A stretch of DNA of 64,000 bases from Nitrosomonadales bacterium (lineage in GTDB: Bacteria > Pseudomonadota > Gammaproteobacteria > Burkholderiales > Gallionellaceae): the NCBI GenBank assembly GCA_016214695.1, contig JACRNY010000002.1, positions 62,001 to 126,000 on the forward strand, read 5' to 3'. This document shows positions 55,256-62,363 of the stretch, one piece after another. Position 1 is the stretch's first letter, and each line of letters begins with the position of its first letter. The translations under genes were made by a program, and so were the position numbers. The notes beneath the pieces are model-generated. The model had not been told where the DNA came from, searched no databases, and saw only the letters and a list, made by a program, of their open reading frames with translations.

Positions 55256-55270
55256 CTAACGCGAATAATT

Positions 55271-55323
55271 GGGGACAGACCACGGTTTCCAATACATAGC
55301 AGTGGAAACCGTGGTCTGTCCCC
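55271..55323. repeat. REP pair (GGGGACAGACCACGGTTTCC, inverted)
   Basis: Forward copy 55271-55290 and perfect reverse copy 55304-55323, 13 bp apart; starts 16 bp after the AriB-like stop and can act as its terminator hairpin. Same 20-mer at 55497-55516 and 56377-56396, with imperfect copies at 56411-56429 and 58844-58862. The sequence resembles REP elements moved by IS200-like REP-associated transposases; none is encoded here. Confidence 0.85.
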
Positions 55324-55402
55324 AATTACACTTGCCAGTTTGTGCTGGCGCACACCCCTTTGATTTGCTTGATCGGAAATAAAGCGCCTGCGGGCGCTTT
55401 TT

Positions 55403-55484
55403 TCATTTCCGCTTGCGGGGTTTTGCGGGAGTTCGCGTAGGCAGCCCAAGGGCGCTGCGGGAAAGAGAGTCTGCCTCTGTATTG
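55403..55484 (-). pseudogene. Duplicated 3' end of rnhA
   Basis: Same bases as 56509-56590, encoding the RNase H tail SRSALGLPTRTPAKPRKRK and its stop. No start or catalytic residues. Part of direct repeat copy 1. Confidence 0.85.
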
Positions 55485-55496
55485 CGGCAAGTAATC

Positions 55497-55516
55497 GGGG
55501 ACAGACCACGGTTTCC
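55497..55516 (+). repeat. Single REP copy
   Basis: Exact GGGGACAGACCACGGTTTCC. It joins the rnhA tail copy to the SEC-C tail copy, marking a recombination junction. Confidence 0.8.
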
Positions 55517-55528
55517 AAAGAGTCCTTC

Positions 55529-55576
55529 TCAACCTTCAACCTGCGACGCCCCGCAGCAGTTCATGTACTTTCTTCA
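55529..55576 (-). pseudogene. Duplicated C-terminal fragment of the SEC-C gene
   Basis: Minus-strand translation RKYMNCCGASQVEG-stop corresponds to [14 protein letters not shown]-stop of the SEC-C protein at 58875. The flanking DNA 55497-55573 aligns with 58843-58919, including the REP. A stop codon just upstream shows it is a fragment. Confidence 0.75.
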
Positions 55577-55587
55577 GCAACTAAGAA

Positions 55588-55658
55588 CTAAAGGGGGCGG
55601 CATCGCATTACTTTTCGCAGCCATAGATGCAGAAATCAATTCGAGCTGCCCCCTTTAG
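55588..55658. repeat. Long imperfect hairpin, attC-like in shape
   Basis: Outer stem CTAAAGGGGGCGGC (55588-55601) pairs with GCTGCCCCCTTTAG (55645-55658), and the arms continue as an imperfect 35-bp palindrome with a tiny loop. It lies 5 bp past the stop of the HNH gene, where an integron attC site would sit, but the GTTRRRY core is absent. The CTAAAGGGGG end is shared with the parE-parC repeat. Confidence 0.6.
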
Positions 55659-55663
55659 AAGTG

Positions 55664-56323
55664 CTACATCCTTGCTGCTTTGGCGTAAGCAGGCAGTAGC
55701 TTCTTCATAGTCGTCAATATGTCATCAACTGTCGTTACGTTGCGAATTTTGAGCATGAGCTTCTGATCCGGCGATGGCGTTGCTGGTGCAATTCCTCGTT
55801 CCTCCAAGGTTGCAACCGATTCCTTTGTAACTATGCGCCTCCACTTTGTAATTGCTTTTAGTGTCGCACCTGCATAGTACACATTGTCTCTGGTACGAAT
55901 TCCGACGCCATTGTGCAAGTAGTCCACACCAAGCAACATCCGAAATAGTGCCCGATTGAAGTACCAATCCGAATGGTGCAGATTGCCGAACCTGGACAAA
56001 TCTGATGCCATCTTGCGTGGTAGCGATTTATTAAATTTGTAGTAATGCTTTGTTGCCTTCCCTTTGAAAAACAGGAAAGGTGGCACTTCTGTTTTGTCGC
56101 TTTTCTCTTTATTGTGATACCAACTCGCGCATACACCATTTTCGAGGGTTGATAAGCCGCCTTTTGCAACAGGAATGATGTGATCCGCCCAATCGATAGT
56201 GAAATAGGGTGTAGCGCCACCATCAAGTATCCAAAGCTTATCTCCTGAATATACACATGTGGCCAAATGTAGAACATATAGCTGTGCTTTCTGTGCATCA
56301 GTGAAATTGCTCGCTCTCGCCAT
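55664..56323 (-). CDS. HNH-like endonuclease, unknown family
   Basis: 219 aa from ATG at 56323 (GGAGAG upstream). HNH-type core near residues 25-80: CVYSGDKLWILDGG, then WADHIIPVAKGGLSTLENGV (DH and GG) and ASWYHNKEKSD (HNxxK). The second half is helical and basic. It is bracketed by the 214-bp direct repeats. An HNH nuclease alone beside a defence pair may be a restriction-like effector or homing-type enzyme. I do not recognise a closer family. Confidence 0.75.
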   Translation of the reverse strand: MARASNFTDAQKAQLYVLHLATCVYSGDKLWILDGGATPYFTIDWADHIIPVAKGGLSTLENGVCASWYHNKEKSDKTEVPPFLFFKGKATKHYYKFNKSLPRKMASDLSRFGNLHHSDWYFNRALFRMLLGVDYLHNGVGIRTRDNVYYAGATLKAITKWRRIVTKESVATLEERGIAPATPSPDQKLMLKIRNVTTVDDILTTMKKLLPAYAKAARM

Positions 56324-56376
56324 TTTGCTCTCCAAAAATGAATTGGAATCCCTCCAACATAGTATCGCGGACAATA

Positions 56377-56590
56377 GGGGACAGACCACGGTTTCCACTG
56401 CAATGTATTTGAAACCGTGGTCTGTCCCTAATTACACTTGCCAGTTTGTGCTGGCACAAACCCCTTTGATTTGCTTGATCGGAAATAAAGCGCCTGCGGG
56501 CGCTTTTTTCATTTCCGCTTGCGGGGTTTTGCGGGAGTTCGCGTAGGCAGCCCAAGGGCGCTGCGGGAAAGAGAGTCTGCCTCTGTATTG
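56377..56590. repeat. 214-bp direct repeat, copy 2
   Basis: Matches 55271-55484. Contains a REP pair (56377-56396 and imperfect 56411-56429), the rnhA terminator and the 3' end of the intact rnhA. The 1,106-bp period equals the HNH unit plus one repeat. Confidence 0.9.
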
Positions 56591-56952
56591 TGGTGCTGCG
56601 GAATCCAGCGTAACTCGAATTGGTCAAAACACTTTATCTGCGCGCGGATTTCGGCGAATAAGGGGGCGAAGCGGGCAGCTTCGGTGCTACTGGCATTTTG
56701 CGCGAGGCGTACGACGACGTCGCTATCGCAGTGAATGAGCAAGGCGCTGGCTTGCAGTGTGCGTGCGAGTTGCAGAGTGGCCAGCAGGGCGCGGGCTTCG
56801 GCTTCGTTGTTGCAGCCGCTGTGCGGACTGCGTTGCGAGAGTTCGTGGCGGCTACCATCCGGTTGCAGCAGGAGGGCTCCGAGGCCGATATGGCCGGGGT
56901 TAGGGCGGGCGCAGCCATCGCACCAAGCTTGCCAGAGATGCTTTTCGTTCAT
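56509..56952 (-). CDS. rnhA: Ribonuclease HI-like protein
   Basis: 147 aa from ATG at 56952. Acidic RNase H residues: Asp in WCDGCARPNPG, Glu in NNEAEARAL, Asp in HCDSDVVV, and the His/Asp end WIPQHHNTEADSLSR. Removes RNA from RNA:DNA hybrids. The basic tail PAKPRKRK lies in the duplicated segment. A hairpin GCGCCTGCGGGCGC with T-run follows the stop as a terminator. It may be the cell's second RNase H; I cannot tell. Confidence 0.88.
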   Translation of the reverse strand: MNEKHLWQAWCDGCARPNPGHIGLGALLLQPDGSRHELSQRSPHSGCNNEAEARALLATLQLARTLQASALLIHCDSDVVVRLAQNASSTEAARFAPLFAEIRAQIKCFDQFELRWIPQHHNTEADSLSRSALGLPTRTPAKPRKRK

Positions 56953-57041
56953 GCCGACATGGTAGCGAGCAAGGCGGTGTCTGTGCTGATTTTGTGGACT
57001 CAAAGGGGTCGGGTTCGAAATATTCTCAGCAACTGAATCCG

Positions 57042-57293
57042 TCAGTCTTTACCGGCAAGATGATCTTCCAGATAGCCGCGCATTTCCTGCCAGGGAATCG
57101 TCTTTCCGGAGGCAACGATACGTGCATAACGATCTTCGGCTTCTGCATCGAAAGCGGCACGCTTATCTTCCTGCTCGGCCTTTTCTGCAATGGCATCCAG
57201 AATGAAGCCATGAGTGGTTGTTCCGGCACGTTTCGCAGCCGCTGCAACGCGAGCTTTCAGGTCTTGCGGCAAGCGTATGGTGGTTGTGCTCAT
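57042..57293 (-). CDS. Ribbon-helix-helix antitoxin-like protein, no toxin beside it
   Basis: 83 aa from ATG at 57293, which follows GGAG; a TTG start 12 bp upstream is less likely. N-terminal RHH domain TTTIRLPQDLKARVAAAAKRAGTTTHGFILDAI, then an acidic helix that normally wraps a ParE/RelE toxin. No toxin gene overlaps its end: the next gene, 90 bp on, is rnhA. So it is an orphan antitoxin or a stand-alone regulator. Confidence 0.82.
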   Translation of the reverse strand: MSTTTIRLPQDLKARVAAAAKRAGTTTHGFILDAIAEKAEQEDKRAAFDAEAEDRYARIVASGKTIPWQEMRGYLEDHLAGKD

Positions 57294-57326
57294 GGCGGTC
57301 TCCAAGGGTTAATGGAACGCACTTAC

Positions 57327-57345
57327 TGTAGCGCAGTGGGCTACA
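57327..57345. promoter_or_regulatory. Palindrome upstream of the RHH gene
   Basis: TGTAGC-GCAGTGG-GCTACA, 34 bp before the ATG, with a related CTGTAGTGGCGC on the minus strand near 57366-57377. Suits an autoregulatory RHH operator. Confidence 0.5.
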
Positions 57346-57482
57346 TCCAACAAATGTCGAATTGCGCCACTACAGCGCGGAATCAATGGGGGCAGACTCC
57401 ATCGATCTCAGGTTCCTGGCTCCGATTGTTTATGCCTTTTCGCATTTCGCCAATCGGGAATGGACTCAGTTGTGAAATACTC

Positions 57483-57501
57483 TATTCTTGAAATAAGAAT
57501 A
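57483..57501. promoter_or_regulatory. Operator site 1 of the winged-helix/NTase pair
   Basis: Perfect palindrome TATTCTT-GAAAT-AAGAATA that abuts the promoter -35 TTGACT (57502-57507). Confidence 0.75.
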
Positions 57502-57530
57502 TTGACTTATCTGCATGGCTGGCATTAGTA
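57502..57530 (+). promoter_or_regulatory. Promoter of the winged-helix/NTase pair
   Basis: TTGACT (57502-57507), 17 bp, TTAGTA (57525-57530). It lies between the two operator copies. Confidence 0.55.
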
Positions 57531-57540
57531 TCCGGCCGTC

Positions 57541-57559
57541 CATTCTCATTTCAAGAATT
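57541..57559. promoter_or_regulatory. Operator site 2 of the winged-helix/NTase pair
   Basis: CATTCTCATTTCAAGAATT matches the reverse complement of site 1 at 16 of 19 positions, 58 bp downstream, just before the ATG at 57566. Two sites around the promoter suggest cooperative or looping repression by the winged-helix protein. Confidence 0.7.
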
Positions 57560-57565
57560 AAGAAT

Positions 57566-58102
57566 ATGGCAAAGATCAGCAATAAGCAGCCTGTGCTCAA
57601 GCCGCAAGATTTGTATGTCTTGCTGGCATTGTTGAGTCGTGGCGGCGGGAGTGTCGGGTATCCAGAGCTGGCAGTGCAGACGGGGCTGGCGGTGTCGGCG
57701 GTGCATGGGGCGCTGAAACGTGCCGCGACGGCGCAGTTGGCGATGTTTCAGGATCGGCGTCCGGTGGTGCTGAAGACGCAGTTGCGGGAGTTCTTGCTGC
57801 ATGGAGCCAAGTATGTTTTCCCTCCGGTGTGGGGTTCGCTGACGCGCGGAGTGCCAACCGGATACGCGGCGGCTCCTTTGAATGCGCTGATTGCGCCTTC
57901 TGCCGATCCTGTACCGGTTTGGCCGCATCCCAAGGGGGATGTACGCGGGGTCAGCTTGGCGCCTTTGTATCCTTCGGTTCCGGCAGCGGCGCTCAAGGAT
58001 GAGCGTTTGTATGCCCTTCTTGCGCTGTTTGATGCGTTGCGTAGCGGGCAGGCGCGCGAGCGCAATGCGGCGCTTAAATTGCTGGATGAGTTTTTCCAGT
58101 GA
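57566..58102 (+). CDS. Winged-helix regulator of an NTase pair (antitoxin-like)
   Basis: 178 aa from ATG at 57566. N-terminal winged helix: LKPQDLYVLLALLSRGGGSVGYPELAVQTGLAVSAVHGALKRAATA, then a region rich in Pro/Ala with LREFLLHGAKYVFPPVWGSLTRGVPTGYAAAPLN. The start has no good Shine-Dalgarno, and an earlier ATG at 57515 lies within the promoter, so it is not used. Its stop overlaps the NTase start (GTGA). Layout resembles AbiEi/AbiEii type IV toxin-antitoxin systems. Confidence 0.75.
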   Translation: MAKISNKQPVLKPQDLYVLLALLSRGGGSVGYPELAVQTGLAVSAVHGALKRAATAQLAMFQDRRPVVLKTQLREFLLHGAKYVFPPVWGSLTRGVPTGYAAAPLNALIAPSADPVPVWPHPKGDVRGVSLAPLYPSVPAAALKDERLYALLALFDALRSGQARERNAALKLLDEFFQ

Positions 58103-58806
58103 AGCTGCGGCATCCCAATATTGAGAAGGTGGAGCTTGTGGCACGGGCGCTCGGCGACTTGCGCGAGGGACTGGTATTTGTGGGTGGCTGTGCGGTGGAT
58201 CTGTTGCTGACCGATGCTGCTGCCGCACCTTCGCGGGTCACTTACGATGTGGATTTGGTGACACAGGTTGCTGCATTGGCGGGCTACCACAAATTGGAAG
58301 AGGAGTTTGTCCGCCTGGGTTTTAAGCGGGATATTTCCGCGGATGCGCCTATCTGCCGCTGGCGTCTGCAAAATCTGGAGGTTGATTTGATGCCTGCGGA
58401 CACCCGGATTTTGGGCTTTGCCAACCGCTGGTATCCATTGGCGATGCAATCGGCACAACGGATTGTTTTGCCGAGTGGCACGACGATACGCCTGATTGCG
58501 GCTCCGGTATTTCTGGCGACAAAATTTGAAGCTTTTACAGATCGTGGCAAGGGCGACTTACTGGGGAGCCATGATTTGGAAGACATCGTGAATGTGCTGG
58601 ATGGGCGACCGGAGATCGTCGGGGAGATTGCCCTGAGCCCTGTGGAGCTGCGGCGTTACTTGGCGGAACGGAGCGGGATGCTACTGGCGCTGCCAGAATT
58701 TATGGATGCTTTGCGTGGAATGGTGTTCCCTGATGAATCTCTCACAGATCGGGTGCAGATGCTGGAGGAGAGATTTCGCCAGATTGCGAAGTTGGCAGAT
58801 GATTGA
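58099..58806 (+). CDS. AbiEii-like nucleotidyltransferase (toxin-like)
   Basis: 235 aa from GTG at 58099. NTase core: FVGGCAVDLLL (GG..D) and TYDVDLVTQV (DxD), then ICRWRLQNLEVDLMPAD with a third Asp; C-terminal helical part LVARALGDL-like and LEERFRQIAKL. AbiEii toxins transfer nucleotides, usually onto tRNA ends. Translational coupling with the upstream winged-helix gene supports a two-gene unit. The substrate is not deducible here. Confidence 0.75.
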   Translation: MKLRHPNIEKVELVARALGDLREGLVFVGGCAVDLLLTDAAAAPSRVTYDVDLVTQVAALAGYHKLEEEFVRLGFKRDISADAPICRWRLQNLEVDLMPADTRILGFANRWYPLAMQSAQRIVLPSGTTIRLIAAPVFLATKFEAFTDRGKGDLLGSHDLEDIVNVLDGRPEIVGEIALSPVELRRYLAERSGMLLALPEFMDALRGMVFPDESLTDRVQMLEERFRQIAKLADD

Positions 58807-58843
58807 TTCGTGTTCCCATCGATGGCGCCACTGAACATAATCT

Positions 58844-58862
58844 GAGACAGACCACGGCTTCC
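58844..58862 (+). repeat. Degenerate REP copy beside the SEC-C gene
   Basis: GAGACAGACCACGGCTTCC, one arm of the REP family, just past the stop of the SEC-C gene. Source of the copied fragment at 55497-55576. Confidence 0.7.
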
Positions 58863-58874
58863 AAAGAACCCTTC

Positions 58875-59621
58875 TCAATCTTCCCCCTGCGATGCTCCGC
58901 AGCACTTCTTGTACTTTCTTCCGCTGCCGCAAATGCACGGCGCATTGCGGCTTATCTTTGGATTCTCGTTTGCAACAACTTTGCCACTGGCGCTGTCTGC
59001 AGCACGGCGTTGCGGTGCCCAGAATTTGTAGATCCAGCCGATGCTGGCCGGTATCTGTTTTGAAAGTTCTTCGCGTTGGGCCGGGGTCTGTACCAGTTCT
59101 TCTTCTGCCTCGGTGACCTCCGGTGCGCCCAGCAGGTAGATGGGCCGCAATGCCACGGGGCCGTGTTTGGATTCGAACAGGGGCTGCCAGCTGTTGCGCT
59201 GCATGTCGATGCCGGTCATGAATCCGTGCGCCCACATCTCGCCGTCCATGTATTCGCGCTCGTCGCCTTCGAAGACTTGCAGGTCAAAGACGGGCTCGAA
59301 ATGCTCCGCGTCCTGTTGCAGGCTCCAGACGATGGCGTTCATGTGGCGTGTGAGCAGGTCGGTGATCCGCTCTGCCTGGGCAGCGGAGGCGAATGTCGGG
59401 ACATCTGCTGCTGATGGGCCCCACACAGGCGGAATCCATTCTTCCGGTTTGGGCATCGCCGGGCCGGTTGCAAGGGCGGAGAGGAATCCATCCAGGCAAT
59501 CGAGCAGCATGACTTCGTTGCTGGTGGCGTCGGACATGAGGAAGCTGTCGAGCTCGTCCATCTCTTGCTCGGAGAGGGCGGGGGTGATTTCTTCTTCCTC
59601 GAAGGATTCTTGGTTTGACAT
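58875..59621 (-). CDS. UPF0149 family protein with C-terminal SEC-C motif
   Basis: 248 aa. Acidic N-terminal helical UPF0149/YecA-like domain ([36 protein letters not shown]-type Trp motif EEWIPPVWG) and a C-terminal zinc SEC-C motif ([15 protein letters not shown]), like that of SecA. YecA-type proteins bind ribosomes or SecA; exact role unclear. Confidence 0.9.
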   Translation of the reverse strand: MSNQESFEEEEITPALSEQEMDELDSFLMSDATSNEVMLLDCLDGFLSALATGPAMPKPEEWIPPVWGPSAADVPTFASAAQAERITDLLTRHMNAIVWSLQQDAEHFEPVFDLQVFEGDEREYMDGEMWAHGFMTGIDMQRNSWQPLFESKHGPVALRPIYLLGAPEVTEAEEELVQTPAQREELSKQIPASIGWIYKFWAPQRRAADSASGKVVANENPKISRNAPCICGSGRKYKKCCGASQGED

Positions 59622-59667
59622 GGTTGCTGTTACTTTCTTTGCCGGAGGGTTTTGAGGTGCTGATTAA

Positions 59668-59713
59668 ATCCGTTCGCAGGGACCCTTCGACAGGCTCAGG
59701 GCGAACGGATCAA
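59668..59713. repeat. Short palindromic repeat with CTTCGACAGGCTCAGG core
   Basis: ATCCGTTCGC ... GCGAACGGAT arms around CCCTTCGACAGGCTCAGG. The core is a widely dispersed bacterial repeat and is related to the one at the murE start. It sits just past the dUTPase stop. Confidence 0.65.
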
Positions 59714-60376
59714 TCAGCACACCATTAAGTATCTTGCCTTGAGTGCGCTGTAAAGCTCGTCGCGAACATTGGTCGAATCCAGATCGGCGATCTCCAGCAC
59801 TTCGACCAGGTGTTCGTTGTCTTCGCGACCATCCCATATCTTGATGTAGGTGCCGGCCTTGTAGCCGTGGTCCTGGCGGAACACGTTGAGCACGTTTTTG
59901 CCGACGTATTGTTTGAACAGGTCGTTCCATTCCATGTCGCAGTCGTGCAGCAGTGACTCGAACAGTGCGAGGCTGGTGCGCCTGGCTGCGGCCAGGCCGA
60001 CCAGCAGGTCGAGCTTTTCCAGCAGGCTCAATTCAGCGAGCACATAGTATCGGTCGTCAAACTGCACGGATTTCTGGCGCAGGTTGAGTTCGGCCTGCAT
60101 CTCCAGCTTCGCAAGGGCGATGTCCCCGTGTTTGACCTGTATGCCTGCGGAGAGGATGAAGTGCCAGATATCGACCAGCTCCATGCGCAGTTGCGCCAGG
60201 TCGCACTCCTGTTTCTTCCACCATTTCCAACCGTGGTGCTCGATGGCTTCGACGCCTTCGACCTGGATGGCGCGGTGCCAGTTGTTGTTGGCGGCAACCC
60301 AGGCGGGGTTGACCTTGCTGTTCATGCCGTCCTGCAGTTCGAGCATGGTGATGAGTTGGGTCTCTGAGAGGGTCAT
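59714..60376 (-). CDS. Dimeric all-alpha dUTPase-like protein
   Basis: 220 aa from ATG at 60376. All-helical NTP pyrophosphatase: MLELQDGMNSKVNP, WHRAIQVEGVEAIEHHGWKWWK (two Trp-rich stretch typical of dimeric dUTPases) and LAQLRMELVDIWHFILS with the metal-binding ExxxE/D pattern. Hydrolyses dUTP to dUMP and so keeps uracil out of DNA. Confidence 0.88.
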   Translation of the reverse strand: MTLSETQLITMLELQDGMNSKVNPAWVAANNNWHRAIQVEGVEAIEHHGWKWWKKQECDLAQLRMELVDIWHFILSAGIQVKHGDIALAKLEMQAELNLRQKSVQFDDRYYVLAELSLLEKLDLLVGLAAARRTSLALFESLLHDCDMEWNDLFKQYVGKNVLNVFRQDHGYKAGTYIKIWDGREDNEHLVEVLEIADLDSTNVRDELYSALKARYLMVC

Positions 60377-60466
60377 GGTTGCGGCCTTGGGAAAAGTGGG
60401 CATTTTACAGCACGGGCTGCCTTTAAATTTCCGACATTCCAGTTGCTGCAAGCTAGAATAAGCGCC

Positions 60467-61315
60467 ATGCGCAATCTCACCGCCCCGCTCCGCCGCCTTA
60501 TCAGCCTCGCCCTCTTCGCACTCCCTCCGCTGGCCCATGCCTTGCCGGAATCTGCCAACGTCGCGGGCGGGGTGGTGGTGTTTCCGCTCGGCAGCGTCAG
60601 CGCCTTCGCGGACAAACCGCAGGCATGGTTCGAGGAGCGGCCGGTGCTGGTCACCGAAGAGAAAGGCGAGTGGTTTGCGGTGGTGGGGCTGCCGCTGGAC
60701 AGCATCCCGGTGATGCATGAGCTGAAGGTGCAGCTCGGCCACGAGACGCAGTTGCTGCCTTTCGATATCCGCCCCAAGGCTTATCCCGAGCAGCGCATCA
60801 CGCTGAAGGACAGGAGCAAGGTGGAGTTGTCGCCGGAGGATCTGGCGCGCGCCGAGCGCGAGATCGCCACCATCATGGAATTGAAACTGCACTGGCGCGA
60901 GACAGCCCAGACCGATCTGGATTTCATCCTGCCGGCCAGGGGCAGGCTGGGCGGGCGCTTCGGTGCGCGCCGCTATTTCAACGAAGAGATGCGCAAGCCG
61001 CATGCGGGGCTGGATGTGGTGGTGGCGAGCGGCACGCCGATCAAGTCCAGCGCCGCGGGCGTGGTGCTGGCGGTGGACGATTACTTTTTCAACGGCAAGA
61101 CGGTGTTCGTCGACCACGGCAACGGGCTGATCACGATGTATTGCCACCTGAGCCGCATCGGCGTGAAGCCCGGGCAGGCGGTGCGCAAGGGCCAGCGTGT
61201 GGGTCTGGCCGGCAAGACCGGCCGCGCCAGCGGCCCGCACCTGCACTGGAGCGTGATACTGAACGGGGCGATGGTCGATCCGGAGTCATTCCTCGCGGCG
61301 GAGCGCCGGCATTGA
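60467..61315 (+). CDS. M23 family metallopeptidase, exported
   Basis: 282 aa from ATG at 60467. Signal peptide (LRRLISLALFALPPLAHA), an N-terminal beta domain and a C-terminal LytM/M23 domain with HAGLDVVVASGTPI (HxxxD) and SGPHLHWSV (HxH zinc ligands). Probably a peptidoglycan DD-endopeptidase. Confidence 0.92.
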   Translation: MRNLTAPLRRLISLALFALPPLAHALPESANVAGGVVVFPLGSVSAFADKPQAWFEERPVLVTEEKGEWFAVVGLPLDSIPVMHELKVQLGHETQLLPFDIRPKAYPEQRITLKDRSKVELSPEDLARAEREIATIMELKLHWRETAQTDLDFILPARGRLGGRFGARRYFNEEMRKPHAGLDVVVASGTPIKSSAAGVVLAVDDYFFNGKTVFVDHGNGLITMYCHLSRIGVKPGQAVRKGQRVGLAGKTGRASGPHLHWSVILNGAMVDPESFLAAERRH

Positions 61316-61412
61316 GCGCAGTGGCCGGTTGACGCCAATTTCTCCGCACGGATAATGCGTCCTCCGCCGCGGGATAGCGGCATGACATCCGCCTTCACAG
61401 CGCCCATCCGAT

Positions 61413-61787
61413 ATGTTCTTCATCACTTCCACCATCGCCGCCGTCGCCGCCTGCTGCGTTTCCATCTTCATGTTCTTCTGGGCGCTGCTGTGCTTTTTCT
61501 ACGGCGGGCCGGAAGGGGTGATCGGCAACGAGGCGATCATGGCCGGGCTGGTCTCGACTGTGATCTCGGCTGTTTCCGGCTATGCGACGTATGTGTTCAT
61601 CGTCGCGCCGAAGCGGGCGGAGCTGGATCCCCCCGGGATGTTGTACCGCGTCGCGCTGAAGGGTTCGCCGCTGTTCGCGCTGCTGTTCATCGGCATGCTG
61701 TGGATGCTGGGCACGATCGTGCTGGTGTATTTCGCCATGATCGCCGCCGTGACGGTCGCGGTGCGCCTGGTGCGGCGCCGCCGATGA
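61413..61787 (+). CDS. Small integral membrane protein, unknown function
   Basis: 124 aa with three or four hydrophobic segments (MFFITSTIAAVAACCVSIFMFF, IMAGLVSTVISAVSGYATYVF and ALLFIGMLWMLGTIVLVYFAMI), ending in basic RLVRRRR. No family recognised. The plus-strand frame is the only one giving consistent membrane helices. Confidence 0.6.
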   Translation: MFFITSTIAAVAACCVSIFMFFWALLCFFYGGPEGVIGNEAIMAGLVSTVISAVSGYATYVFIVAPKRAELDPPGMLYRVALKGSPLFALLFIGMLWMLGTIVLVYFAMIAAVTVAVRLVRRRR

Positions 61788-61796
61788 CCGTCCGCC

Positions 61797-62363
61797 TTAT
61801 TTGACCAGCTTCGACAGCTTCTTGAAGGTCTCGGTGCCGGCGATCTTCAGCAGCTGGAACACCACCGCCTCGGTACAGCTGGGCACGGCGCCGGCGAGCA
61901 CCATGGCTTCGATCGCGGTCTGCCGGTTGTCGCTGCTGCGGCTCATCACGGCATCCTTGACGAGATGCACATTGAAACCTTCACCCAGCAATTCGATGAC
62001 AGTCTGCAACACGCAGACATGCGTCTCCATGCCGCAGACGATGACCTGAGTGCGGCCGGTCTCTTTGAGTCGTTTGAGGAAGGCATCGTTGCCGCAGCAG
62101 CTGAAGGTCATCTTTTCGATGGCGGGCGCGGTCGGCGCCCTGCTGCGCAGCTCGTTCAATGTCGGACCCAGCCCTTTGACGTACTGCTCGGAGAAGATCA
62201 CCGGCACGTTCAGTTCGTTCGCGCTTTCGAGCAGAATGCCGGCATTTCTGGTCAATTGAGCCAGCACGTTCTGTTCCATGGCGGCACAGAGTCTTTCCTG
62301 CACGTCGATGACGACCAGCACGGCCTTGCCTGGATCGAGCAGGAATTTGGTTGGGACAGACAT
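61797..62363 (-). CDS. Isochorismatase-family cysteine hydrolase
   Basis: 188 aa. Catalytic triad Asp (VVIDVQERL), Lys (IEKMTFSCCG) and Cys (GMETHVCVLQT), and the cis-peptide region. YcaC-like members hydrolyse small amides; nicotinamidase activity cannot be excluded. Stands alone. Confidence 0.9.
   Translation of the reverse strand: MSVPTKFLLDPGKAVLVVIDVQERLCAAMEQNVLAQLTRNAGILLESANELNVPVIFSEQYVKGLGPTLNELRSRAPTAPAIEKMTFSCCGNDAFLKRLKETGRTQVIVCGMETHVCVLQTVIELLGEGFNVHLVKDAVMSRSSDNRQTAIEAMVLAGAVPSCTEAVVFQLLKIAGTETFKKLSKLVK

Larger units (their letters stand above)
55271..55484. repeat. 214-bp direct repeat, copy 1
   Basis: Matches 56377-56590 at equal length. The 161 bp from 55324 differ at only two positions; the REP arms differ more. 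Contains the REP pair, a GCGCCTGCGGGCGC terminator and the last 27 codons of rnhA. Copy 2 is joined to the complete rnhA gene, so this copy is the duplicate. Confidence 0.9.

Noticed and set aside
55588-55658. True integron attC site
   Set aside because: The required GTTRRRY/RYYYAAC cores are absent and no integron integrase is in the window, so it is reported only as attC-like.
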